Shown one piece after another: positions 1-8,381 of a DNA stretch of 64,000 nt. The stretch covers positions 1 through 64,000 of the forward strand of contig JASMDC010000020.1 of assembly GCA_030753015.1 (NCBI GenBank). The letters are read 5' to 3'. The position numbers and the translations under genes were made by a program. Within the stretch, counting starts at the first letter, position 1. Every line of letters starts with the position of its first letter. The notes below the pieces were generated by a model that saw only the letters and a list, made by a program, of their open reading frames with translations, searched no databases and was not told the DNA's origin. Source of the DNA: Candidatus Undinarchaeales archaeon. GTDB lineage: Archaea; SpSt-1190; JASMDC01.

Positions 1-262
1 GGTGCTTGAGGGCGATGATGAGTACGAACAGGGCCACCAGTGCTCCAACAAGCCCCAGCGGACCTACACCCCCCTGACCACCACCGGTAGCTCCACCAGC
101 AGCTCCGCCGGCACCCCCTCCCTGGCCGTATGCTCCCTGCTGGCCGTAGGCGTCGTACTGCTGCTGACCGTAGGCGCCATACTGGCCATAGCCCTGTTGG
201 GCGTAGTTACCGTACTGACCGCCGTACTGGCCACCGTACTGCAGCACGAAGGTGGGTATCAT
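1..262 (-). CDS. Gln/Tyr/Gly-rich (prion-like) membrane protein, C-terminus cut by window edge
   Basis: I do not recognise a family. The minus strand reads open from an ATG at 262 to the window edge (87 codons). After a short MIPTF start come about 40 residues of QYGGQYGG / QGYGQYGAYG type repeats made almost only of Gln, Tyr, Gly and Ala. A Gly/Ala/Thr linker follows, then a hydrophobic segment (LGLVGALVALFVLIIAL) ending at the edge. That composition is typical of prion-like, phase-separating or adhesive low-complexity domains, here tethered to a membrane. A TATA-like element at 287-294 is centred about 28 nt upstream of the ATG, matching the leaderless pattern seen across the window. It is divergent from a pilin-like gene at the start of a surface-protein cluster, so a cell-surface role is a reasonable inference. 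Confidence 0.6.
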   Translation of the reverse strand, partial: MIPTFVLQYGGQYGGQYGNYAQQGYGQYGAYGQQQYDAYGQQGAYGQGGGAGGAAGGATGGGQGGVGPLGLVGALVALFVLIIALKH

Positions 263-360
263 CCGTCTTGGTCTTGACCATCATCAGTTAAAAGGATTTT
301 GGGACCGCCGCCAGCCCCACCGCAGAAAAGGATATAAGCGTGGCTCGGGCAACTTTCAGA
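263..360. promoter_or_regulatory. Divergent intergenic promoter region with two TATA-like elements
   Basis: A TTAAAAGG element at 287-294 lies about 28 nt from the minus-strand ATG at 262. A second element, GGATATAAGC at 330-339, lies about 26 nt before an in-frame GTG at 361 on the plus strand. Each therefore fits a leaderless start for one of the two divergent genes. No factor-binding palindrome was seen. Confidence 0.45.
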
Positions 361-1635
361 GTGACGGTGCGGTCCCGCGGCAACCTGAACCTCGAATTCG
401 TGGTCAGCCTCCTTCTCTTCGCCATGATATTCAGCATCACCATCATGCAGTACACTCAATCGGTGAACCGCTTTCTGGCCTTCTCCTACGAGGAGAGTCT
501 TCGGGTCGCTGCACAGCAGCTTATATGGCAGCTCACGAACGATGCCGGCTGCGACGAGGCTTGCGACTGTATCGCCGATAAGAACTGCGATCACTGGGGG
601 AAGAATAATTACCTCCGCATCGGATTCGCCGACGCCGATGAACCGGTCCTGAGCGTACAGAAGTTGCACGAGTTCTCCGGCCTGTACGACGAGGCCATCA
701 AGTCGGTACGCAACTACACAAAGATGGTCCGCGCCATGAACATGCCTAACAAGACCTTCCACATGCGCATAGAGCGCGTACCCACCCTATCGATCAATGC
801 CATCGCAGGCTCTCCCCAGGACGGTTACCTCCATTGCTACTCCTACATGCCCATTTGCGCGAACATCAACAAGACGCGGTCCAACATAACTGCCATCTTC
901 TACGTCAACCGGAGCGATGTCGATCTCAACTGTATACCCTTCGTTCTAAAGGAAGGTCGATCCGTGGTCCAGCTGGAGCCGAAGCGAGAAACCCGCAGGC
1001 TCTGCGAGGTGGAGTACACCTTTGAGGATTACGATGCACCGGGGACCTACACTGTTCTAGCGTTGCTTAACTCGACCGAGTCCATGGGCTATCGGGCTAT
1101 CGACGTGAACGTCATCGGGGATGAGCCTGCCCGCACGTCCGCGCTGTACCCGCCTCTCGTCAACTGCTCGATCTATCCCATACGAGGGAACACTTGCAGC
1201 ATCAATCTCGAGCTCACCGCTCCCTCTGATTTACGGGGCATCCGCATCAAGCCCCGGGTGCACACGGTCACGCGACCGGAGGGGGATCCAGAGACGAGTG
1301 CGGTCAACAGGTACCAGGCTGACATCGAGCTCACTCCCGACCACTTCGCCTACCTCCGCAAGGGGGATATGGCCGTCTTTTCGACCACCTTCTTCATGAA
1401 CGAACCGGGTATCTACCAAGGCAACTTCACGATCATCGCTCGGGACGAGGAGGGTAACCAGATCACACCGTACGTGGCACCGTTCCAGGTGAGCGTAGAG
1501 GGGTCGTTCCTCATCATCGAACGCGGCGTCCCGCCACCCAGGCGAACGGCGTCGGCCAGTGTCGAACGCTACATCACGATTAAATATCCATCCGGGGAGA
1601 AGGCTATTGCGCGAATGACACTGGTCGTTTGGTGA
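361..1635 (+). CDS. Pilin-like secreted protein with class III signal peptide
   Basis: The N-terminus, MTVRSRG then NLNLEFVVSLLLFAMIF, is a textbook type IV prepilin: a short basic leader, Gly at -1, Glu at mature position +5 and a hydrophobic stretch of about 18 residues. I chose GTG 361 because a TATA element sits 26 nt upstream and it gives the ideal short leader; GTG 340 would add seven residues. The remaining 400 or so residues look extracellular: many N-x-S/T sequons, scattered cysteines and beta-rich Ig-like stretches. Prepilins of this kind are processed by a PibD/FlaK-type peptidase and anchored or assembled at the surface. The length (424 aa) is far beyond a major pilin, so a minor-pilin or surface-anchor role is more likely. 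It heads the cluster that also encodes a signal peptidase and two giant pilin-like proteins. Confidence 0.7.
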   Translation: MTVRSRGNLNLEFVVSLLLFAMIFSITIMQYTQSVNRFLAFSYEESLRVAAQQLIWQLTNDAGCDEACDCIADKNCDHWGKNNYLRIGFADADEPVLSVQKLHEFSGLYDEAIKSVRNYTKMVRAMNMPNKTFHMRIERVPTLSINAIAGSPQDGYLHCYSYMPICANINKTRSNITAIFYVNRSDVDLNCIPFVLKEGRSVVQLEPKRETRRLCEVEYTFEDYDAPGTYTVLALLNSTESMGYRAIDVNVIGDEPARTSALYPPLVNCSIYPIRGNTCSINLELTAPSDLRGIRIKPRVHTVTRPEGDPETSAVNRYQADIELTPDHFAYLRKGDMAVFSTTFFMNEPGIYQGNFTIIARDEEGNQITPYVAPFQVSVEGSFLIIERGVPPPRRTASASVERYITIKYPSGEKAIARMTLVVW

Positions 1636-1668
1636 GATTGTCATGATAACTACGAGGGACAACGTCTG

Positions 1669-2670
1669 ATGGCATCGAAGCGTGCCGGCTCGAAAAGAAC
1701 GAAGCGCAAGGACCGCTCCTCATCGGTTCTGAAGAAGAAGAAGACGTCAAAGGTACCTGAAAGCTCACCAGAAAAAGAAACGGATCGGTCCACCGTCGAC
1801 ACAGGGCTCGTTCCAGCGGACCGGCGGGACGCAGTCGAGCTCTTGCTCGTCCTCCTTCTCCTCGTCTACGTCTTCACGCAGATGGCGACCTCGTTCATCG
1901 CTCCAAGCCCACCTATGCTGCAGGTGCTGGCGGTCTCGGTCGTGCTCGGTGCCGGTGTGTGCATCGTCATCCGCAAGGAAGATGTCGTCGGCCACTACCT
2001 GCTCACATTCATCCTCCTCTTCTTCATCTTCACTGAGATCCCTGGACTCAACTCCCTGTTCGCAACGGGTTTTGTGACCCTCTTGGTGTTCGTCTGGACG
2101 GAGTTCATCGATCCAGAGGAGCACATCAGCGAAACTAGCATGTGCCTTGTGTATGCCATCGTGCTCGCCAAGGCCATCCTTTTCGTGCTCCACGCCACGC
2201 TCGCCACGAGCACACCTATCGTGGCAGTCGTATCGAACAGCATGAAGCATGATAATACCAACGAGGAGTATGCCGCATGGGTGAAGGAGAACGGTTTCCC
2301 CATCTCCAACGGATTCACGGGTGGTGATGTGCTCCTCGTCGTGGGTACCAAAGCAGAGGGCATCCGCGTGGGGGACGTCATCGTGTACTATCACAGCCGC
2401 GTCCCGATGCCCATCGTGCACCGGGCCGTGGGCGTCGCCTGCACCAACAAGGACGAGAGCCCCTGCACGAAGGTGCGGGCCCTCGCCACTCGCGGGGACC
2501 ATAATGCGGGACCTGACCGGTGGGCGGTGACCCCCGACATGCTTGAGGGGAGAGCTGTGTTACGCATCCCCAAGCTCGGGCTTATAAAAGCAGCACCAGT
2601 ATGCCTGCTCAAGTCCAGTTGCAGTGTCATTGCCTGCATAATGGAGGGCGAGTGTAAAGGAAGGTTGTGA
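1669..2670 (+). CDS. Signal peptidase I (SEC11-like), multi-pass N-terminal extension
   Basis: Archaeal type I signal peptidases release secreted proteins with a Ser/His(/Asp) active site of the SEC11 type. Visible here are a SNSMKH segment (nucleophile Ser, near residue 190), IVHRAV (catalytic His) and TRGDHN (Asp) in the expected order in the C-terminal half. The first 45 residues are Lys/Arg/Ser-rich. Residues 55-178 then form about five hydrophobic helices before the catalytic domain, which is unusual because most family members have one or two. It lies 33 nt after the pilin-like gene and 15 nt before TFS, consistent with one transcript. Its position inside a secreted-protein cluster suggests a role in exporting those products, but class III leaders are normally cut by a different enzyme. 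Confidence 0.8.
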   Translation: MASKRAGSKRTKRKDRSSSVLKKKKTSKVPESSPEKETDRSTVDTGLVPADRRDAVELLLVLLLLVYVFTQMATSFIAPSPPMLQVLAVSVVLGAGVCIVIRKEDVVGHYLLTFILLFFIFTEIPGLNSLFATGFVTLLVFVWTEFIDPEEHISETSMCLVYAIVLAKAILFVLHATLATSTPIVAVVSNSMKHDNTNEEYAAWVKENGFPISNGFTGGDVLLVVGTKAEGIRVGDVIVYYHSRVPMPIVHRAVGVACTNKDESPCTKVRALATRGDHNAGPDRWAVTPDMLEGRAVLRIPKLGLIKAAPVCLLKSSCSVIACIMEGECKGRL

Positions 2671-2685
2671 AAGGAGAGAACGATC

Positions 2686-3033
2686 ATGGATTTCTGTAAG
2701 GACTGTAGCGGCATGATGCTGCCTAAAAGACTGGAGGATGGAACGGTCGTGATGGAGTGTACCAAGTGCGGCGCCACCGTCGCCTCCGACAAGAAGGACT
2801 TCACGATCCAGACGAAGAAGAAGACGAAGAAGAAGGTGTCGAAGAAGGAGACCATCGCGGTCATCGATGAGGAAGAGGCTATGAAGAACATGGCCAGCAT
2901 CGAGGCCGAATGCCCGAAATGCGATAACAAACGCGCGCTCTGGTGGCTCGTCCAGACACGCGGTGTGGACGAACCTTCGACGCGGTTCTTCCGCTGTACC
3001 AAGTGCCGGCATACTTGGCGCGAGTACGCATAA
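2686..3033 (+). CDS. Transcription factor S (TFS, TFIIS-like)
   Basis: TFS rescues arrested archaeal RNA polymerase by stimulating transcript cleavage. This 115-residue protein has the full layout: an N-terminal zinc ribbon (CKDC near residue 4 and CTKC near 25), a Lys-rich linker and a C-terminal zinc ribbon (CPKC ... CTKC). The acidic DE pair inserted into the polymerase active site is in QTRGVDEP; most relatives read QTRSADEP, so the SA to GV change is minor. A clear Shine-Dalgarno-like GGAGAG precedes the ATG, unlike the leaderless genes, as expected for an internal operon gene. It sits between a signal peptidase and a small membrane protein. Confidence 0.92.
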   Translation: MDFCKDCSGMMLPKRLEDGTVVMECTKCGATVASDKKDFTIQTKKKTKKKVSKKETIAVIDEEEAMKNMASIEAECPKCDNKRALWWLVQTRGVDEPSTRFFRCTKCRHTWREYA

Positions 3034-3046
3034 ACGGTCGACTACC

Positions 3047-3403
3047 TTGGCGAGCCCCAATCGGGACCACCTCGTGTGGCTCGCGCTGGTGCTCTCCGCC
3101 TACCCGCTCATCTCCCCCCTCCCATCGAACCTCGTGAGGTTCGCTATCGGAACCGCTCTCCTCATCTGGTTGATGCGGGACGCGGCTCGGTTCGTCGGTA
3201 TCGATACTCGCCCGGAGGGGATATCCCCTCTCCACATCCTAGCGCTACTGTGGCTCGCTCTCTACTGGATGGCGTTCTCGGCCCTCAACACCCTCTTCAA
3301 GGGTAGGATGGGCGCGCGCGAATGGAGTGTGCTCCTTCTCCTTCTCGGGATGTTCGTGATGCTTATGCGCGAAGCGGACCGGGTCTATCGGGCCCGGCTC
3401 TAG
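3047..3403 (+). CDS. Small four-helix membrane protein, unknown function
   Basis: I do not recognise this protein. From a TTG at 3047 (13 nt after the TFS stop) it reads about 118 residues with four hydrophobic helices and short polar loops, ending in a basic tail (MREADRVYRARL). The open frame extends upstream inside TFS, but that part is a shadow with unrelated composition, so the start must be at TTG 3047 or GTG 3074. It stops with TAG. Its position suggests co-transcription with TFS and the signal peptidase. Confidence 0.55.
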   Translation: MASPNRDHLVWLALVLSAYPLISPLPSNLVRFAIGTALLIWLMRDAARFVGIDTRPEGISPLHILALLWLALYWMAFSALNTLFKGRMGAREWSVLLLLLGMFVMLMREADRVYRARL

Positions 3404-3524
3404 CAAACGGGATACCCATATAAATGATAGGAGACTCTCCCTCTATATCGGGAAGAGATACGAAGGTCTCCAGAAAGACCTTAACAAGCTTATCGACGGC
3501 TTAGCGAAGCACGACGACGAGGCG

Positions 3525-4019
3525 ATGCGTGACCTCTCGAGCAAGCTAGTCCGCGAAGCGTCCCGCATCCATGACCAGGACCTGATCAGTCTCACGATCA
3601 TCAGCTACAGCCTCTCAAAGATCCTACAGAAACGGTATTACCGCGAGGGACGGCGTTGGCCGTCATTCCTCGGGCGAGTGATGGACAATCTCGCCCGTGC
3701 GTCCGAGAGACTGCAGAGCGGCGACATCAAGGGTATGCGCGAATCCTTCAGGACCGTGTTCAACGCCATGGTGGAACTGGACGCCGAGGTGGGCCACCAC
3801 GTCAACTGGGTGATCGAGAAGGCCAAGATCAAGAAGGCGAGCACACTCTACGCTATCGGCTTCTCCATCGGTATGAGCGCCACGCTCACCGGCGCGAGCA
3901 TGTGGGAGGTCATGGACTACGCGGGTAAGACCAAAATCGTGGACGAGGAGAAGGTCACCCGTTCCGTATCGTCCAGACTTGAACTGGCCCGAAAGGTGTT
4001 CCGTGTGGAGGAACGATGA
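3525..4019 (+). CDS. Helical conserved-type protein of unknown function, true start probably upstream
   Basis: I do not recognise the family. The protein is largely alpha-helical and charged, and overlaps the following PIN-like gene by 4 nt (ATGA), so the two are translationally coupled. ATG 3525 is the first canonical start in frame. However, the frame stays open with clearly coding composition for at least 26 codons before it (reading IGKRYEGLQKDLNKLIDG from 3447), and a TATA element (CATATAAATG, 3417-3426) is centred about 27 nt before an in-frame ATC at 3447. The natural product may therefore start at a non-canonical ATC codon. Function is unknown; coupling to a PIN domain hints at an RNA-related or toxin-antitoxin-like role, which is only inference. 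Confidence 0.6.
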   Translation: MRDLSSKLVREASRIHDQDLISLTIISYSLSKILQKRYYREGRRWPSFLGRVMDNLARASERLQSGDIKGMRESFRTVFNAMVELDAEVGHHVNWVIEKAKIKKASTLYAIGFSIGMSATLTGASMWEVMDYAGKTKIVDEEKVTRSVSSRLELARKVFRVEER

Positions 4020-4759
4020 CGGACATCGTATGCGACGCTTCGAGCATCATCTCTCTCGCCACAAATTGCTTATTGTGGCTCCTCCCCTCGCTCCGCGAGC
4101 GGATGGGAGGGAACTTCATCATCCCGCCGTCAGTACGCCGTGAGCTCATCGACAAGCCCCTCAAGTCCACGCGATACCGGTTCGAGGCCATCCGCGTGGT
4201 GAGGGCCCTGGAGCAGGGAGACATAGTCATCCCAGAAGATCCCGAGCTGAAGACACGCGTGGCCGTGGACGCCGAGCAGCTGCTCTCCTGGGGAAACTCA
4301 ATCTTCGCAATCGGCAGGCCCCGAAAGGGAAGGAGCGGGCGGTATGCCAAGATCTTCCACCTCGGCGAGGCTGAGGCCGTGGCCATGACACGCCACATGG
4401 ATACCAACGTGCTTCTCATCGACGAGAAGACCACAAGGTTCCTCATCGAGGACCCGCTGGAGCTGGAGCGTATCATCGAACGGCGGACAAAGGCGAAGGT
4501 GTTCGTCAACGAACACTCCCTTCAGCAGTTCTTGGACTTTACCAAGAACGTCCAGATCATCCGGTCGGCCGAGGTGGCACTGGCCGCTTATGAGGCAGGA
4601 CTGTTCCGCGCCTTCCGCTCCGACGGGATCGACCAGGAACGGAATATCGTGTCCGGTGTGCTCCACGCCATCCGCAACTCCGGGTGTGCCATTGGTAGCA
4701 GTGAGATCGACGACTATGTGTCGCTCGAGTTCGGAGAGGTGCGTGCTGATGAGGAGTAG
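4016..4759 (+). CDS. PIN-like (DUF3368-type) nuclease-fold protein
   Basis: PIN domains are Mg2+-dependent ribonucleases with three or four conserved acidic residues. Here the N-terminus reads IVCDASSIISLA (first Asp), followed by IIPPSVRREL, then HLGEAEAVAM (Glu) and VLLIDEKTTRFLIE (Asp), in the order expected for DUF3368/COG2405-type PIN proteins. At 247 residues it is longer than a typical 150-residue PIN. The insert at about residues 45-105 and the C-terminal extension are unassigned. It overlaps both the upstream helical protein (4 nt) and the downstream giant pilin-like gene, so it belongs to the same transcription unit. It could be a degradative RNase or an inactive PIN fold. Confidence 0.65.
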   Translation: MTDIVCDASSIISLATNCLLWLLPSLRERMGGNFIIPPSVRRELIDKPLKSTRYRFEAIRVVRALEQGDIVIPEDPELKTRVAVDAEQLLSWGNSIFAIGRPRKGRSGRYAKIFHLGEAEAVAMTRHMDTNVLLIDEKTTRFLIEDPLELERIIERRTKAKVFVNEHSLQQFLDFTKNVQIIRSAEVALAAYEAGLFRAFRSDGIDQERNIVSGVLHAIRNSGCAIGSSEIDDYVSLEFGEVRADEE

Positions 4760-7700
4760 GTGCTCCCTGATCCACGACGAGCGTGGATTCGTGCACTCAG
4801 TGGAAGCCGTACTGGCAATCATGCTCCTTCTCTTCTATACATCGCGGATGCTGGACACGCCGCTGCGTGTGCAAGAGGATAAGAAGCGGGCGCAGCTCGA
4901 CGAACTGAGGGAACAGATCGTCGGTGTGCTCGCAGGATTGGACAGGCGTGGTCTACTGGGTGATATGGTGTTCAGCGCTGATTATGCAAGCCTTGACACG
5001 ACTCTCCAGGGGATTTTCCCTGAACGTGAGAGCTTCACAGCGTCCGTCACCTACATGGTGCCCATGACCGTCACGGAGACATCAGGCCTGCCACGTCGGC
5101 GTGATCCGGTCGAGGTATCGGTGGACGTCCCGTTGGCCACGGATATCCGATCGTTCGTGCTCAGGGACGAGGCGGGGAAGGTTCTAGCACCTCTCCAGAC
5201 CAGCCGACCCTGGATGCGCATCCCTCTAACCCTCACCTGGCATCATCTCTGGCACCGGGACGTGAGCCTTCCCATCTCCCAGTGCACCGCTGACCAGACC
5301 GACTTCTACGATGACATCGCAAAGGGCCTCAACTGCCGCGATCCCATGGTGGAGCTCCCGCCCGCCGACATCAACGACGACGGGTTCCTGGACTACCCGG
5401 ACCGCAACTCGTTAGCGCTCTATATGGAGGACTGGTTCGATACACGCTGGTCCTTCCGTATCAAGCTCCGCTCCCGTGGGAAGGATGCAAGCAAGGTGAG
5501 CGATAACGCCCGCATCACCATCAAACTCCATGAGCTCATCGACCATGCGGGGATGACCTGCAAGAAGGGCATCGACCTGAACTCGTTCATCGTCACGGAC
5601 CGATTGGGCGATCCCGTGGACCACTCCGTGTCCATATCTGGTGGCTGCACGTGCGACACATGCACGATCATCGTTGACTGGAAACTGGGCACGGCCGTGG
5701 ACCATGAGACCTTACTCACCCACTGGCTCTACTTCAACACGCTCGACGCCGAGTTCCCTGCCGCGGACTGTCCGAGCTTCACAGCGCACTTCCAGAAGGC
5801 CGACTCAGGCTCGGGCAAGTGCATCATTGAGGACTGGACGACCAATCCGCCCAACAACGGGGACGAGGACCTCACGCCACGTAAGAGCGTCGGGGCCATT
5901 ACGGTCAACGGAAAGGTGGAGACCACCCATTCACAGATCCAGTTGCCACGTGACGCCGATTACGTAGAGATACCGTTCACCCTGGCCGCATGGCGTGACG
6001 CCGAGACGTACATGGAGTCGAGGGCACGCACCGGCATCTCGATCATCAGGTTCCAGCCCGTGCGCCTTGAGCGGGCATGGCGGTTCAGGTGGCATATCCG
6101 CGCGGAGCGCGTGAACCGGTCGGTCGAGTTCCGCGGGTTCGTCTCCGGTGCACCAGGCACATGCCGCGGCTACAAGTGCATTACACTGGAGCCCATCGGC
6201 GGTGGTGACCGCCCCGATCAGAGCAAGTTGGACGACACCTACTACTTCAACAAGGACATCTACGAGGTCGCGGAGGGGAGTTTCTACATCTGCACGTCCA
6301 CCATGGTGGGCGATGAGGTCCACGAGATCAATGACATCTACGACCTCTTCGAACTGAACGTGACGATCCGCGACGAGGTCGTCGATTCCGCCGATCGCGT
6401 GTGGCGCAACGCGATGCCCAATGCGTTCATCACAATCTACAAACCCCAGAGCCGGGATGACGAAGGCGGACCGCGGTGCGCTTCGGACAACTCTGCGAGC
6501 TCGACATGGGACAGCCCGCTCTTCAATGATGACGCGTCATCCCTCATCTCATTGGAGTCAGGGCTCACCCTCGACCAGATGACAACCCTGGGCATCGTCC
6601 GGGGGGACTCGTCCTCATCCTCCACCTCGGCCGGTGTCACGACAGAGGCTATCGACTCGGTAAAGACGGGCATTGCTATCGCGCCCTACCCCTCGTCCTA
6701 TGCCAGCATTCTTCCAAAGATACCGTTCATCAGTTCTGCCGGTAACTACCGGCTCCGCCGGAAGTTCTATCTCTACTACGCTATGAACTCGGTGACCTTG
6801 CCCAAGGATGCGGTCGCCACCGGTACTGTGGTGGATCCCTCCTGGTACACTCTTGACACATCCGCGCCGGAGCATGCTCCCCGTGTACAGGTCACCTGGC
6901 GGGACAATTTCCGACCCCGACAGGTCAAGGAGTTCTATCTCTCCTATTCAGTGGGCACCGATGAGTCCGATCAGGGATACGAAACCGACCTTGAGGTCAC
7001 CGTGGACAAGCAGTGCTACGATTGCCTTTCGCTCCGCTGCTTAACCTATGAGGACTGCAAGGACTACACCGACGGGGACGGTGACAACATCATCGACGAG
7101 GACTTCCTCACTACGGTCACCGCTCTGAACAACACCCCTATCGACATCCACCTGGGCCCCTGTAGTACCGAGACACCCTCCGAGGATTGCGATGTCCTAT
7201 GGGTCGCCCACGAGAACATGAACATCACACGTCACGTATTCTCCAACGCCGGGGATCGTACTGCGGTCGTCGATGAGACTGGACCCGTGTTCACATCGGT
7301 GCGCATGACGACGAACAGCTCATCGATGAAATCACGTGACATCATCAGGATCTACCATGACACACCCTATATCCTTTACTCGAAGTACTTCATCCCGCTC
7401 AAGGACGGCGACCTCCCCTCCATCGCTGGCTCCATCGCCATCCCAATCTATAACTTCACTGCCTTGAAGGCGAACGACTCTCCCGTGTTCGACGTGGACG
7501 AAGTGGACTTCTCGACCCATAACAAATGGTTCGCTAACTGGGGTTATCCGTGCGGGAACATCGGGGTATGCACAGTCACCTACGCGATCCTCTCCGAGAA
7601 CGCCAAGAAGGCGACCTTCTCTCAGGACCGCTGGCACGACGAGTTCACGGACACTTCAGGGATTACGATCGCCGCTGCCGGCACTACCAACAATCTTGCC

Positions 7701-8381
7701 GCCACCGACGGCGTCATGGGCCTCACCGCCGATGCCTCGGAGAGCACGGGCGAGGATGTGCTCCTGATGTTCGACCTGTCGCACCAGTTCTCAACCGCAG
7801 GATCGCAGCTCATTATCAGGACCAAGCGTGCCTACACCGCTTACGGTGGCCGCTCGAGTCTCCAGTTGGGGATGCTGCCCGACGGCACCGGCCGATACAC
7901 TGTGGCCCGGTGGGGCGACACCGATATCTCCGAATGGACCACTCTGACCTACGACCTGGAAGAATTGTGGGGAGAGAAGCCGTTCAAGCACGTGTTCCTC
8001 ACCATCGAGGACCAGGACACCGTGTCGACGGGTACTCGCTCGCTGTACGTCGACTCCATCCGTGTGGAGGGTAGCGGTGGCACGAACATCACGATCGTAC
8101 CTACCTCCGATTCTCCCAAGGCGTTCGAGGCGTACCCGTTCCTCGGTAGCGTTCGGGTGTTCAAGGAGGATTTCAGGGAGAGTGATGACTTCTTCCGCCG
8201 ACGTGCTGCACCGTTCATCGTGGAGATGGAGCGACCGGTGACAATGGACGGTGGGACACCCTTCCCGTCCCGCGACAACAATCCATCCACAACGACAGCA
8301 ACTGCCACCTATGCAGTGACCTCCAACAACCGCAGGATCGGATTCGCCTGGGTCAAGCTGGCGGTATGGTCGTACATGTGA
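4749..8381 (+). CDS. Giant pilin-like secreted protein A (about 1,210 aa)
   Basis: The N-terminus, MRSRCSLIHDERG then FVHSVEAVLAIMLLLFY, has a basic leader, a Gly cleavage position, a Glu at +6 and a hydrophobic helix: a class III (pilin-type) signal. The remaining 1,180 or so residues are soluble and beta-rich with paired cysteines. A calcium-loop-like segment, DINDDGFLD, lies at nt 5367-5393 and a second acidic one, DGDGDNIIDED, near 7070-7100. It is a paralog of the next gene: shared blocks include the N-terminal helix, LDYPD followed by an aromatic DW segment, APYPSSYA and a C-terminal VTSNNRRIGFAW. ATG 4749 overlaps the PIN gene by 11 nt; GTG 4743 is also possible. It probably forms an envelope-anchored surface structure. 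I do not recognise a named family. Confidence 0.75.
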   Translation: MRSRCSLIHDERGFVHSVEAVLAIMLLLFYTSRMLDTPLRVQEDKKRAQLDELREQIVGVLAGLDRRGLLGDMVFSADYASLDTTLQGIFPERESFTASVTYMVPMTVTETSGLPRRRDPVEVSVDVPLATDIRSFVLRDEAGKVLAPLQTSRPWMRIPLTLTWHHLWHRDVSLPISQCTADQTDFYDDIAKGLNCRDPMVELPPADINDDGFLDYPDRNSLALYMEDWFDTRWSFRIKLRSRGKDASKVSDNARITIKLHELIDHAGMTCKKGIDLNSFIVTDRLGDPVDHSVSISGGCTCDTCTIIVDWKLGTAVDHETLLTHWLYFNTLDAEFPAADCPSFTAHFQKADSGSGKCIIEDWTTNPPNNGDEDLTPRKSVGAITVNGKVETTHSQIQLPRDADYVEIPFTLAAWRDAETYMESRARTGISIIRFQPVRLERAWRFRWHIRAERVNRSVEFRGFVSGAPGTCRGYKCITLEPIGGGDRPDQSKLDDTYYFNKDIYEVAEGSFYICTSTMVGDEVHEINDIYDLFELNVTIRDEVVDSADRVWRNAMPNAFITIYKPQSRDDEGGPRCASDNSASSTWDSPLFNDDASSLISLESGLTLDQMTTLGIVRGDSSSSSTSAGVTTEAIDSVKTGIAIAPYPSSYASILPKIPFISSAGNYRLRRKFYLYYAMNSVTLPKDAVATGTVVDPSWYTLDTSAPEHAPRVQVTWRDNFRPRQVKEFYLSYSVGTDESDQGYETDLEVTVDKQCYDCLSLRCLTYEDCKDYTDGDGDNIIDEDFLTTVTALNNTPIDIHLGPCSTETPSEDCDVLWVAHENMNITRHVFSNAGDRTAVVDETGPVFTSVRMTTNSSSMKSRDIIRIYHDTPYILYSKYFIPLKDGDLPSIAGSIAIPIYNFTALKANDSPVFDVDEVDFSTHNKWFANWGYPCGNIGVCTVTYAILSENAKKATFSQDRWHDEFTDTSGITIAAAGTTNNLAATDGVMGLTADASESTGEDVLLMFDLSHQFSTAGSQLIIRTKRAYTAYGGRSSLQLGMLPDGTGRYTVARWGDTDISEWTTLTYDLEELWGEKPFKHVFLTIEDQDTVSTGTRSLYVDSIRVEGSGGTNITIVPTSDSPKAFEAYPFLGSVRVFKEDFRESDDFFRRRAAPFIVEMERPVTMDGGTPFPSRDNNPSTTTATATYAVTSNNRRIGFAWVKLAVWSYM
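5367..5393 (+). other. EF-hand/dockerin-like calcium loop in giant A
   Basis: The segment encodes DINDDGFLD, matching the DxNxDGxxD calcium-binding loop pattern. The equivalent place in giant B encodes DVNGDNLLD (near 9080-9106), so the loop position is conserved between paralogs. Metal binding is inferred from the motif only. Confidence 0.45.

Noticed and set aside
2-277. Plus-strand frame with a hydrophobic Leu/Val-rich stretch at the window start
   Set aside because: The opposite strand gives regular QYG repeats, a TM helix and a correctly spaced TATA box, which better explains the sequence.
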